Positions 23,324-30,885 of a stretch of 64,000 bases of DNA are shown in pieces (positions within the stretch are counted from its first letter, which is position 1; the number at the start of each line of letters is the position of its first letter). The DNA is from Actinomycetota bacterium (GTDB taxonomy: Bacteria > Actinomycetota > Thermoleophilia > RBG-16-64-13), in contig JAHJSA010000023.1 of assembly GCA_018830645.1 (NCBI GenBank), forward strand, positions 160,120 through 224,119, written 5' to 3'. The position numbers were made by a program, and so were the translations under genes. A model generated the notes under the pieces. It was not told the origin of the DNA. It saw only the letters and a program-made list of their open reading frames with translations, and did no database searches.

Positions 23324-23623
23324 TCAGACGTCGTCCGGGATGGGCTCGTTCAGGTCGCGGATCCATACGAGCTCGCCGTCCACCGAGACGTACTCACCTG
23401 CGACGATCACATCGCGATAGTCCACCCTCAACGTGTCGACTTCCATGCGCAGTCGATCGAGCGAACCACGGCTGGCCACGACCGCGCAGCGCCACAATCG
23501 ATCCCCGGGCGCCGACCCGTCATGGATGGTGGCGGCTTCGAGCAGAGCCAACGCCTCCTCCTGCTCCCCTGGGGGGAACGCGCGGGCGATGTACATCAGG
23601 ACGTCGGTGGGGATCATCGTCAT
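23324..23623 (-). CDS. Small protein of unknown function
   Basis: The frame encodes 99 residues of soluble, acidic sequence: an N-terminal MIPTDVLMYIAR, a middle GSLDRLRMEVDTLRVDYRDVIVAGEY, and a C-terminal LVWIRDLNEPIPDD that reads like a genuine folded-protein end. The codon pattern matches neighbouring coding frames. I do not recognise the family. The third residue is also Met and may be the start. It lies 25 bp beyond the stop of a VOC-family gene on the same strand and may be co-transcribed with it. Confidence 0.5.
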   Translation of the reverse strand: MTMIPTDVLMYIARAFPPGEQEEALALLEAATIHDGSAPGDRLWRCAVVASRGSLDRLRMEVDTLRVDYRDVIVAGEYVSVDGELVWIRDLNEPIPDDV

Positions 23624-23648
23624 TCCAGCGCCGATGCGTACCGCGGGC

Positions 23649-24047
23649 CTACGCGAACATCAGCTGCCAGGAGACACCGAAGCGGTCCTGCACCCACGCG
23701 TACCGCTTCGCGAACGGATATGAGTCGAGCGCCATCATCACGCTGCCGCCGTCTACCAGCTCCGCGTACAGCCGGTCGACCTCCTCCGCGCTCGCGCACG
23801 TCAGGAAGAACGAGGTGGAAGGCGTGAACGTAAACGCGTGCTCGACAGCGCTGTCCATGGCCACGACGAGCTGCCCGTTCAGCCGGAATCGGGCGTGCAC
23901 CACCTGGCCCACCGGTCCGGGGAACTCCGGCCCGTAGCGCTCGATGAACTCGACGCTGGAGTCAGCGAACAGGCCCGTGTAGAAGCCGCTCGCCTCCTCC
24001 GCCTGTCCGGCGAACATCAGCATGATCGCCATTTCGTTATCGGCCAT
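23649..24047 (-). CDS. VOC/PhnB-like glyoxalase-fold protein
   Basis: The 132-aa protein starts at the ATG following GGGAGGAGC. The fold pattern begins with AIMLMFAGQAEEASGFYTGLF and ends with DRFGVSWQLMF, typical of PhnB-like (3-demethylubiquinone methyltransferase-like) members of the vicinal-oxygen-chelate superfamily. Such proteins form beta-alpha-beta-beta-beta modules and often bind metal, but the enzymatic role of this subgroup is usually unassigned. Upstream in the same frame lies a scrap of a ParE-type toxin, which is not part of this gene. Confidence 0.75.
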   Translation of the reverse strand: MADNEMAIMLMFAGQAEEASGFYTGLFADSSVEFIERYGPEFPGPVGQVVHARFRLNGQLVVAMDSAVEHAFTFTPSTSFFLTCASAEEVDRLYAELVDGGSVMMALDSYPFAKRYAWVQDRFGVSWQLMFA

Positions 24048-24104
24048 GGGTGCTCCTCCCCTGTCTTCGATCGTCCCGTACCTGCAGAGCCCGCAGGTTT
24101 GCAC

Positions 24105-24194
24105 GGAGTCGATGGTCTGGTCGGTCCCAGGGCACTCGCGGTCGTAGTAGTCCGCCGCATCGTTGAGTTCGCGGTCTGCGTCTTCGCGCAGACC
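24105..24194 (-). pseudogene. Fragment of a RelE/ParE-type toxin
   Basis: The minus strand reads DADRELNDAADYYDRECPG, close to the N-terminal helix of ParE/RelE toxins (family pattern A-x-EL-x-AA-x-YY-x-PG), then loses similarity within 10 residues and runs in frame into the VOC gene. No start codon and no remaining toxin body are present, so this is a truncated relic. Confidence 0.4.
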
Positions 24195-24197
24195 CTC

Positions 24198-24653
24198 TCA
24201 CAGCTGTTTGATCATCGGAACGAAGCGGATCCCCTTGAGCTCCGATTCGACGTCGACGGCCACGAACCCCAGCCGCTCGTAGGCGGGGACCGCCCACGGC
24301 GAGGAGTTGACACTCATGGTGCCCACGTCTGGATCGGCGACGCGGCAGCGCTCGATCGCGTGCGCAAGGAGACTCCGGCCGATTCCGCGGCCCTGCCGAC
24401 CCGCGTCCACGAAGAACAGGGCGATGTGCGAGCCGTCCCGCAGGTCGAGCATGCCCAGCAGCCTGTCGCCCTCTTCCGCGACGGCGAGGAAGTGGTCGTC
24501 GGGACGATCCAACACGAAGGAACGCGCGCTCCGCTCGAACTCAGCGACTCCCTCGTCGGTGAAGTCCGGGCGGACGAACTCGTCGAAGCCGGCCATGACG
24601 AGGGCCAGGACCGCAGCCTCTTCGCCGGGCGCCATGTCGCGCACTTGGAACAT
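24198..24653 (-). CDS. GNAT-family N-acetyltransferase
   Basis: The 151-aa protein has the GNAT fold pattern, with acetyl-CoA-binding motif A visible as IALFFVDAGRQGRGIGRSLL near residue 78 (consensus Q/R-x-x-G-x-G/A) and the later PAYERLGF motif B near 123. The substrate is unknown; proteins of this size acetylate amines on small molecules or protein N-termini. It lies between a ParE scrap and the HigBA module. The upstream gap is short and no promoter is obvious. Confidence 0.82.
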   Translation of the reverse strand: MFQVRDMAPGEEAAVLALVMAGFDEFVRPDFTDEGVAEFERSARSFVLDRPDDHFLAVAEEGDRLLGMLDLRDGSHIALFFVDAGRQGRGIGRSLLAHAIERCRVADPDVGTMSVNSSPWAVPAYERLGFVAVDVESELKGIRFVPMIKQL

Positions 24654-24677
24654 CCGGGACTCAGCCGAGTCGGCTTG

Positions 24678-24992
24678 CTAGTCCACGCTCAGGCGCTTGA
24701 TGTGCGTGCCTGTGCGTTTGAGTTCCTGGGCGGCGTCCCACAAGTCCACGGCCCGCTGCGCGTTCAGCCAGAACTCCGCCGAGTTGCCAAACAACTGAGA
24801 CAGCCGCAGCGCCATCTCAGGGCTCAGCGCCCGCCTCTCGCGGGCCAGCTCGTTCACTGTCTGCCGTGAGACTCCGATGGCGCTCGCGAGCGTTGCGACC
24901 GTCAGGCCGTAGTCGGGCATGAAATCCTCGCGCAGCATCTCTCCGGGATGGATCGGGCGGACCGTGCGTTCTCTCGTGTTGGGGACGACCAT
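24678..24992 (-). CDS. higA: HigA-type antitoxin (XRE/HTH)
   Basis: The 104-aa protein uses the ATG at 24992; a longer frame overlaps the toxin gene without support. RPIHPGEMLREDFM at the N-terminus is the signature of HigA/VapI antitoxins. A helix-turn-helix follows: LASAIGVSRQTVNELARER, then MALRLSQLFGNSAEFWLN. It binds and neutralises HigB and represses the operon. It lies 13 bp downstream of the toxin gene, the toxin-first order characteristic of higBA. Confidence 0.9.
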   Translation of the reverse strand: MVVPNTRERTVRPIHPGEMLREDFMPDYGLTVATLASAIGVSRQTVNELARERRALSPEMALRLSQLFGNSAEFWLNAQRAVDLWDAAQELKRTGTHIKRLSVD

Positions 24993-25005
24993 GTCACACC
25001 TCACC

Positions 25006-25287
25006 TCAGTGGTAGTCGCAGATCTCGACGTCGTAGGCGTCTCCGTCCTCGAAGACGAAGCAGATCCGCCATTGGTCGTTGATGGAGATCGAATACTGCC
25101 CTCTTCGGTCACCTTCCAGACCGTGCAGCCGGTTGCTTGGAGGCTCCATCAGGTCCTCCAAACGCGACGCGAGGTCCAGGTACTCGAGCCTGCGGCGCGC
25201 CCGCCTCACGACGTCGGGAGGGAACCACCTGGCTTTGCCGTTCGCAAAGAGCTCCTCCGTGCGCTTGTTGGCGAAGGTTCTGATCAC
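25006..25287 (-). CDS. higB: HigB-type toxin (RelE superfamily mRNA interferase)
   Basis: The 93-aa toxin starts at a GTG (25287) giving the standard HigB length. It shows IRTFANKRTEELF, then a helix with RRARRRLEYLD, GDRRGQYSISINDQWRICF and the C-terminal YDVEICDYH, the conserved pattern of ribosome-dependent HigB mRNA endonucleases. The terminal His and the Arg in WRI are family catalytic positions. It is encoded upstream of higA. A GTCACGTGAC palindrome lies 17 bp upstream of the start and is a likely operator. Confidence 0.9.
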   Translation of the reverse strand: MIRTFANKRTEELFANGKARWFPPDVVRRARRRLEYLDLASRLEDLMEPPSNRLHGLEGDRRGQYSISINDQWRICFVFEDGDAYDVEICDYH

Positions 25288-25303
25288 GTACGGATAATAA
25301 TGC

Positions 25304-25313
25304 GTCACGTGAC
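25304..25313. promoter_or_regulatory. Palindrome upstream of higBA
   Basis: GTCACGTGAC is a perfect 10-bp palindrome located 17..26 bp before the toxin start, next to an AT-rich stretch (GGATAATAATG). It is a candidate operator for HigA autoregulation. Confidence 0.45.
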
Positions 25314-25430
25314 ACGGGTCAAGGTGCGCGGGGTCGGATTGCGCCGCCCGCACGGAGACCTACACGCCGGGTCTCGGGGCCGCGGTGGCCGGCCGCGAGT
25401 CTCGCCACTCCTCGAGGGTCAGCGCGTCGC

Positions 25431-26229
25431 CTACGACGCGTGTCGGAACTGACGGTATCGCAGCGCGAGCCGTGCAGGGTCAGGACGTTGGGCGATCGAT
25501 CTTGGCAGGACGATGCTCTGGCCGTGCAGCCCCTGGATCGCATGAGCCAGCGTCGGGCCGTCGCGTTCCCTGAGGATGTCGGGCCTCACTTCGATCACGT
25601 AGTCGGGACGGAGGCCGACGAAGTTCCGATCGTACGCGCTGTGATGGAGAGCGCACAAGGAGAGACCGTTGGGTACCACCGGCTCCCCCAACGGCTGCGG
25701 ATCGGGGATGATGTGGGCAGCGTCCAGCAGCTCCTCGTGACGCAGGCGGCAGAACGCGCACTGTCTGCGGTAGGCCTCGAGCACACGCGCCCGAAATCCA
25801 CGCTGATGGAGACGCACCTTCACCTCGGCGGTGATGTAGCTCCGGCGGCCCATGTCGACGTCTTCGTATATGGAGCGGACAGCGGGCCGCTCGGGCGAGT
25901 AGAGCACATGCTCCCTGTCGTCCACAGCAACTGTCACCGTGAGAGCGCCGGGGTCATCGTTCACGATGTACACGGGCCAGACCGCGAGATACCTCCCGGG
26001 GACTACCCCGTGAAAGTAGGCAAGAGGCAACCCGAGGCGCATCGCCTCGCGCATGCCCCGGTTGTCCCGATGGTCGGGGTCGTTTCCGCGGTAGCGGTAG
26101 TGGAGGAGTCCGCTGAGCAAGAAGTTCCCTGGGCAAGACGTCGCCATGAAGACCCACTTGCTCGGACAGCCAGTTGAAGGCTGCAGTTCGCACTCGTGCG
26201 TCAAGAAGACGATCCACGGCGGCCCCCAC
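25431..26229 (-). pseudogene. HNH endonuclease gene with internal deletion and frameshift
   Basis: The C-terminal part in one frame (about 26120 down to 25431) contains GVVPGRYLAVWPVYIV and a full HNH nuclease region with CAFCRLRHEELLDAAHIIPD and LCALHHSAYD, that is, paired zinc Cys residues plus the His-Asn-His site. The expected N-terminal part, AAFNWLSEQVGLHGDVLPRE, sits in a different frame starting at a GTG at 26229. The frames meet near 26125 and skip about 30 residues normally found between them in putative restriction HNH proteins. So an internal deletion broke the frame. The nuclease domain itself looks intact and could still be made only from a downstream start. Confidence 0.65.
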
Positions 26230-26282
26230 TTGTCCACTCCCACTGCGCTGTCGTGGTGCCGATCAACACCGGCATATTCGTA

Positions 26283-26693
26283 TCATGAGTCGCCCCAAGC
26301 TTCGACCTCAAGCCCCGGAACCCGCCTGAACTCGCGCAGGTTGGCCGTGACCATGGTGAGCCCATGGGCGATGCAAGTAGCCGCAAGCCACAGGTCGTGT
26401 GGACCGATGAGCGTGCCCGCCCTCGCGAGTTCGGCCCAGACCCGCGCATGAGCCCGCGCTGTAGCCAGATCGACGGGGAGGAGCGGAAATCGTTCCAGGA
26501 CACCCTCGACGAACGCCGAACGTCGGGCGCGCTGCTCCGGTTGAGCCGCACGATGAACCCCATGGAGCAATTCGCTCGCGGTGATCACGGACAGGAACGA
26601 TTCGTCGTCCGCCCGACGCGCCACGTGCGGCTCGAGGTCGAGCCTGCCGCGCTCGGCCTCGATCAAGATGCTGGCATCGATCAGGACGGCCAC
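26283..26693 (-). CDS. PIN-domain toxin (VapC-like)
   Basis: The 136-aa RNase-fold protein has acidic residues in the PIN positions: DASILIEAER near residue 6 (first Asp), a Glu in ITASELLHGVH near 41, Asp in GPHDLWLAATCIAHG near 100, and VTANLREF near 117. These coordinate Mg for RNA cleavage, typically of tRNA or rRNA. It overlaps the upstream Phd-type antitoxin by 13 bp, so translation is coupled. The full family length is present and it appears active. Confidence 0.9.
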   Translation of the reverse strand: MAVLIDASILIEAERGRLDLEPHVARRADDESFLSVITASELLHGVHRAAQPEQRARRSAFVEGVLERFPLLPVDLATARAHARVWAELARAGTLIGPHDLWLAATCIAHGLTMVTANLREFRRVPGLEVEAWGDS

Positions 26694-26959
26694 GGGTCAC
26701 GGACCTCAGTTCGAGCAAGATCCTCTCGGGCATCCTCGAGATCAGCCGCAAAGGCGTCGGCTTCCGTGGGAGTGAGGCGCGGCAGCGAGTCGAGCAGCCC
26801 GGGAAGATCGCCGAGACGCTTGCCGGCGGGAAGGGGCCGAAGTTCCGCCACCGGCTTGTTGCCACGCACGAGGACGAACGACTCACGCCGGTAGACGACG
26901 CGATTGACGTAATCGGCGAAATGGCGGACCACTTCCGTGACTGTGAGAGATTCGGGCAT
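26681..26959 (-). CDS. Phd/YefM-type antitoxin
   Basis: The 92-aa protein has the Phd fold N-terminus (SLTVTEVVRHFADYVNRV) for DNA binding and a segment FVLVRGNKPVAELRPL typical of the family, then an acidic, flexible C-terminus (about residues 60..92) that should wrap the PIN toxin. It is the first gene of the pair and probably represses it through the 17-bp perfect inverted repeat just upstream (26975..26991). Confidence 0.88.
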   Translation of the reverse strand: MPESLTVTEVVRHFADYVNRVVYRRESFVLVRGNKPVAELRPLPAGKRLGDLPGLLDSLPRLTPTEADAFAADLEDAREDLARTEVRDPWPS

Positions 26960-26974
26960 CGTGTCTCCTTCCGC

Positions 26975-26991
26975 AATCTGATAATCAGATT
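26975..26991. promoter_or_regulatory. Operator-like inverted repeat upstream of the Phd/PIN module
   Basis: AATCTGAT-A-ATCAGATT is a perfect palindrome with 8-bp arms, 16 bp before the antitoxin start and in an AT-rich promoter-like stretch. This is expected for conditional cooperativity autoregulation by Phd. Confidence 0.6.
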
Positions 26992-27120
26992 ACATGAGTG
27001 GGAACCCGAGTGCCAGCATGATATCGAAGTCAAGATATCGCGGGACCATCGGTGGGCTCACACTCGGGAGAATACCGCCCGCCACGCGGCCGTGCGTCGG
27101 ACGAACCAAACCGGCACCGC

Positions 27121-28977
27121 CTATTCCCGCCCCATGACTTCGATCTCTCTCCACGCCACCCAGGATGGGCTCACGGTGGTGATGATCTTGACGTATCGGA
27201 TATCAGCCAGAGGAGTTGCCGGATCGAACTCCACCCTGCCCATATCCTCGGTGGATCCGCTGAATTCCTCGAGGAGCGTCAAGCTGTCTTCCTCTCTTCC
27301 GCCCCAGATTTGATGGACGGTCCTACCCGCCGGATACTGCGCGAGGACGAGGCGTATCGCGCTGACAGCAATCGGCTCACCAAGATCGACTTGGATCCAT
27401 TGAGGGGGATCATCGCCGGAACTCCAAATGGTCTCCGAGTCTCCGTCAACAGCATTGAGTGGTGGCGAATCGGGTATGGACTTGGACGCTGTCGCGGTGA
27501 TAGAAGCAGGCTCGCCGTCCGACGAAGCGGTGGAAGGCGAAAGCGATTCGTGCCCGGCCGCGCGATACTCCACGTTCCCGCCGACCATCGTCATCCATAC
27601 TTCGATATCGATCAGGTCGTCGGGATCTACCGTCCTCGGATCGGCGGAGAGGACGAGCAGATCGGCGAACTTCCCCGCCTTCAGGCTGCCCACTTCGGTT
27701 TCGCGGAAGAGCGCGTAGGCGGCGTTGATGGTCATCATGGACAGGGCTTCGTCCACCGTGATCCTCTGAGCGGCCAGCCAGGCGGGTGGCGGGCAGATCA
27801 CACCATCGTCATCGACTCCCTGGCGCGTCACGTAACTGTACAGGTGCTCGAAGGGGTTCAAGGGGAGGTAGGGCCAATCACTGTGCCAGGCGACCGGCAG
27901 ACCCGGCGTGGCGTCCAGGAAGGCCCGCCAATTCTCGAACCAGGGGAGCTCCGCAGCGAACGTGGAGGAGTAGATGCCGGTATCTACTTCCTGGCAGGTC
28001 GGAAAGAATCCGAACGCGATGGGGACGATCCCGATCTCGGAATAGCGAGGCAGAAGATCGGGGCGGGCAAAGGAGTTGTGATCGATGCGGTGGCGCAGAA
28101 CGTTCGGACCGCCGTCCAGAGCGCTTTCGATCGCGTCCATGGCCGACTCGATGGCGCGGTCCCCAATGGCGTGTAGGACTACCTGATACCCGGCCCCGTC
28201 TGCGTCCGCCACGATCTTGTTCAACTCATCTTGGGCGAACCAGAGGTCTCCGTAGCCGCCGTCGGGATACTCGATGCTCAGTGCGTACTTGCCGCAGACC
28301 CCGCCGTCAGTGAATACCTTGATGCCACCGATGCGCAGCATCTCTCCAGGATTCCGAGTGGGCGCTACATCCTTGTACCAGTCTCCCAGCACATCACCGC
28401 AAGGGCCGGAGTAGGTCAGATAGAGACTGGTGCGGATGCGCAGCTTGCCTGCCCGCTCGAAGGCCTGCATCTCGTCCAGGAATTCGGGCGGGGTATACAT
28501 ATTGGCCAGGGTGGTGATTCCGTTCTCCAGAGCCTGCTGTTGCGACTGATCCAGGTCGAGCCCCTGCGCAGCTGCATCATTGAAGACGTGATCATGGGCA
28601 TCCACGAACCCGGGCATGACGGTCTGCCCGTGCAGGTCGATGATCTGAGTCTCAGGGCCGCTCATGGCGATGACTTCATCGTCGGTACCTACCCCGATGA
28701 TCACCTCACCCTTGATGGCGATGGCCTGGGCCGTGGGTTGGCTTGGTTCCATTGTAAGAAGGATGCCGTTGTGAAAGATGATGTCGGCGGGCCCGGCTTG
28801 TTCGACTTGCGATGGAGTCGTTGTCGGCGCGACGTCCGCATCTACTGGGGCCGTGGTTGGAGGAGGAACCACCAGTTCCGTTGACGTGGTTGAAGGCTCC
28901 GCGCAGGCCGTCAGAAGGATGGAGAATGCGAGGCATACGGAAGCGATTGCCCGCAGGCTACGCGTCGAGTTGAACAT
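27121..28977 (-). CDS. YtcJ-like amidohydrolase lipoprotein with C-terminal F5/8 type C (discoidin) domain
   Basis: The 618-aa protein has a lipoprotein signal peptide ending at Cys25 (ILLTAC) and a low-complexity Thr/Pro linker. An amidohydrolase-3 domain runs to about residue 480, with metal motif PGFVDAHDHVF near 114, IKVFTDGG near 222, HAIGDRAIE near 270, IDHNSF near 298 and WHSDWPY near 355. The C-terminal 130 residues match a discoidin-type carbohydrate-binding fold (NAVDGDSETIW, WIQVDLGEP). It is thus a surface-anchored hydrolase of unknown amide or ester substrate, tethered by a sugar-binding module. It lies between toxin-antitoxin genes. Confidence 0.85.
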   Translation of the reverse strand: MFNSTRSLRAIASVCLAFSILLTACAEPSTTSTELVVPPPTTAPVDADVAPTTTPSQVEQAGPADIIFHNGILLTMEPSQPTAQAIAIKGEVIIGVGTDDEVIAMSGPETQIIDLHGQTVMPGFVDAHDHVFNDAAAQGLDLDQSQQQALENGITTLANMYTPPEFLDEMQAFERAGKLRIRTSLYLTYSGPCGDVLGDWYKDVAPTRNPGEMLRIGGIKVFTDGGVCGKYALSIEYPDGGYGDLWFAQDELNKIVADADGAGYQVVLHAIGDRAIESAMDAIESALDGGPNVLRHRIDHNSFARPDLLPRYSEIGIVPIAFGFFPTCQEVDTGIYSSTFAAELPWFENWRAFLDATPGLPVAWHSDWPYLPLNPFEHLYSYVTRQGVDDDGVICPPPAWLAAQRITVDEALSMMTINAAYALFRETEVGSLKAGKFADLLVLSADPRTVDPDDLIDIEVWMTMVGGNVEYRAAGHESLSPSTASSDGEPASITATASKSIPDSPPLNAVDGDSETIWSSGDDPPQWIQVDLGEPIAVSAIRLVLAQYPAGRTVHQIWGGREEDSLTLLEEFSGSTEDMGRVEFDPATPLADIRYVKIITTVSPSWVAWREIEVMGRE

Positions 28978-29001
28978 ACGCGTACTCGGTCCAAACGACT
29001 C

Positions 29002-29283
29002 TCACAGAGAGTACTTCTCGCGCATGCGGCGCGCGACCTCATCGTGTGAGACGACTTGGCCGGCGGCTATCTGTGCCTCAGAAACTGACAGATCACGCAG
29101 CAATTCGATCTCGTCGATCAGGCTTTCGTACACGCTCGGATCGAGGAGAACGGCGGCACTGCGTCCGTGCTGGGTCAGGATCAGCGGGCGCCCGGTCGAA
29201 TGCATCTGCTCGATCATGGCGGAGGTGTTCGCACGGAACTCAGTCACGGGGAGCACGTCGGTGGATGGACGGATAGGGGGCAT
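29002..29283 (-). CDS. Phd/YefM-type antitoxin without a visible toxin
   Basis: The 93-aa protein shows the Phd pattern DVLPVTEFRANTSAMIEQM, then RPLILTQHGRSAAVLLDP, which folds into the DNA-binding head. The C-terminal half is helical with YESLIDEIELLRDL, as in YefM. No toxin ORF lies on either side (24 bp to the lipoprotein gene; about 90 bp to the next gene upstream), so it is an orphan, either a relic or an anti-toxin acting in trans. Overall it looks intact. Confidence 0.8.
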   Translation of the reverse strand: MPPIRPSTDVLPVTEFRANTSAMIEQMHSTGRPLILTQHGRSAAVLLDPSVYESLIDEIELLRDLSVSEAQIAAGQVVSHDEVARRMREKYSL

Positions 29284-29376
29284 GGGAACCTCCGATTCAG
29301 GACGCCAATGAGTACATAATAGCGTGCTTAACGCCTTTGTGCGGTGCCCCTACCAAGTCGGCGTCGAACAACACTC

Positions 29377-30042
29377 TCATCGATACTTCTCCTCAAGGTA
29401 GCGCCGATAGTCGCTCTCATCCAAACCGAAGCCGGCGAACGCGCCTCGAAGGGAGCGGACACGGGGGGTGATGTCGATGTCGGGATCCGTGGTGTCGATC
29501 AACGCAAGGAAGCCGGAGACCAGCCGCGAGAGCGACTCACCGCACCCTGTGAACTCGAAGTTGACCCGGGTGGCCGCGATGTTGACCGCCATGGTCACGT
29601 CCGCCAACTCGATGAGCTTCTGCTCGATCGGATAGCCTCTCTCGTCGCGCAGCCACCTCAGGACCTGCGACAGGTGCCACACGGCCGAAACGCCCTCGTG
29701 GACCGGGATGGGCCCAGGCGTGCGGGGAGACAGCAGGAGCTTGCGCATGTTCTGACGGCTCTTCCCCACAAGCTCGGCAACGTCGGTGAAGCCCACGAAG
29801 TCGGGGGACGCTTCGATGAGCCTGGCTTGGGGGAGCGCCGCGAGCACATCACGGATGGCGCTCACGAGCGCCGCCTCAGCGATCGTTGCTCTACGGATGA
29901 AGTCAAGGGCGATCCGGCCGGGAATACCGATGCCGATGATCGCATCGTCGCATCCGCTCGCCGCGAGTCTCTCGACACACTCCTCTGGACCGCAACCGAC
30001 GGCAGAGGTGTCGAACCTCAGTGAGAAGTCGTATTCGTTCAT
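29377..30042 (-). CDS. HTH protein of a two-gene TA-like cassette (HicB-like partner candidate)
   Basis: The 221-aa protein starts at the ATG at 30042 (MNEYDFSLRF). The N-terminal 100 residues look like beta strands and helices of a HicB-like or RNase-H-like head. A helix-turn-helix follows, with FTDVAELVGKSRQNMRKLLL near residue 105. The remaining 90 residues are of no family I can name. It follows the small Cys-rich gene by 10 bp. The pair resembles a recurring two-gene cassette seen in other bacteria, but no function is established to my knowledge. A perfect 18-bp operator-like palindrome sits in front of the operon. Confidence 0.6.
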   Translation of the reverse strand: MNEYDFSLRFDTSAVGCGPEECVERLAASGCDDAIIGIGIPGRIALDFIRRATIAEAALVSAIRDVLAALPQARLIEASPDFVGFTDVAELVGKSRQNMRKLLLSPRTPGPIPVHEGVSAVWHLSQVLRWLRDERGYPIEQKLIELADVTMAVNIAATRVNFEFTGCGESLSRLVSGFLALIDTTDPDIDITPRVRSLRGAFAGFGLDESDYRRYLEEKYR

Positions 30043-30052
30043 GCCCACATCA

Positions 30053-30310
30053 CTACTCGTCATCGTCTCCACCGGTGCACCTGGCCACGACTCTTCGCAG
30101 CTGCTTGGCATGGTTCTGCGGATTGCGCGGTGTGCTCCATATGCTGGTGATGCAGAATTCCCCGCAGTGACAACGCGGGCTGTTGTGCGGGCAGTACATC
30201 GTTCCCCATGCGTGCGAACTCTTCCCGCCGACCTTGATTCGCCATCCACTGGCCTCAGCGTGTGCGATAGCGGCCTCGATGTCGGGGTCCGGGTGCTTCC
30301 TCCGGGCCAT
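30053..30310 (-). CDS. Small Cys/His-rich protein of the TA-like cassette (HicA-like candidate)
   Basis: The 85-aa protein reads DIEAAIAHAEASGWRIKVGG then SSHAWGTMYCPH and CHCGEFCITSIWSTP. The first part resembles the HicA double-strand RNA-binding fold, where a Gly-Trp-containing helix precedes a catalytic His; here the candidate is His33. The second half has five Cys that could bind zinc. It heads the operon with the HTH protein. The layout is like a toxin preceding an antitoxin that also binds DNA. Function is inferred from pattern only. Confidence 0.58.
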   Translation of the reverse strand: MARRKHPDPDIEAAIAHAEASGWRIKVGGKSSHAWGTMYCPHNSPRCHCGEFCITSIWSTPRNPQNHAKQLRRVVARCTGGDDDE

Positions 30311-30350
30311 CTTTGTCTTCCTTCACAGACAGTATCAACGGCATGTGGCT

Positions 30351-30368
30351 AGTTGTCAAGTGACAACT
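30351..30368. promoter_or_regulatory. 18-bp perfect palindrome upstream of the TA-like cassette
   Basis: AGTTGTCAAGTGACAACT has 8-bp arms around AG and is located 41..58 bp before the start of the Cys-rich gene. Its placement suggests an operator, probably for the HTH protein of the same cassette. Confidence 0.6.
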
Positions 30369-30885
30369 GCACATCCGCCCCGATAATCCTACCGATGTTC
30401 GTCTGGCTAAGGATACCGACGGGCTCGGACAGACCGCAGCCGAGGGCGCCGTATGACAGGGGCAGTTCCCCGACGCCGCCGTACATCTCTCGCTGTCGAT
30501 GACCGCCTTCGTCGCCGACTACTCCCGCTCAGACCCTCGCGCCCTCCACGGCAGTCGCAAGGCGGAGCGAGCGCGCCCACGCGTAGCCGCCCAGTCACGG
30601 TCGTCGTGCGGGCCCAGGCCGTGCAGCGGGCTCGCTTCTAGCTTGGTGACGAGCTTGTCGAGCCCGCGGAGGGGTTCGCGTCGAACGAGCGCCGGGCGAC
30701 AACCGGAGTGTCACAGCAGCGTGCACAGCTTGTCACAGCAGCGTGTCACAGCTTGTCACAGCTCCTTGTCGCAGCTCCTTGTCACAGCGTGTCATAGCGA
30801 CGGCCGAAGGAGAGAGGCCCGCGTCGGATCGGTGGGGCCGCTTGCGCGTTCAACGATCAGCCCTGCGCCTCGAGGCCTCAGTGCT
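30369..30885. other. Gene-poor gap of about 520 bp
   Basis: The gap between the TA-like cassette and the Mrr gene has no convincing ORF or family fragment in any frame; several open frames are compositional. It contains the iteron-like repeats described separately (30709..30798). Confidence 0.5.
30709..30798. repeat. Iteron-like array of 9-bp TGTCACAGC copies
   Basis: Copies or one-mismatch variants of TGTCACAGC start at 30709, 30731, 30744, 30754, 30767, 30780 and 30790, plus a degenerate copy near 30720. Spacing alternates between about 10 and 13 bp, about one helical turn. No spacers of CRISPR length are present. It may be a DnaA/iteron-type protein-binding array or the result of slippage. 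Confidence 0.65.

Noticed and set aside
23106..23366. 86-codon minus-strand open frame overlapping the Nudix gene end
   Set aside because: It overlaps a clear Nudix C-terminus and lacks family content; the spacer may instead hold a plus-strand scrap.
30709..30798. Possible CRISPR array or protein-coding repeat
   Set aside because: Spacing is 10..13 bp with no spacers, and translated frames have no conserved pattern.
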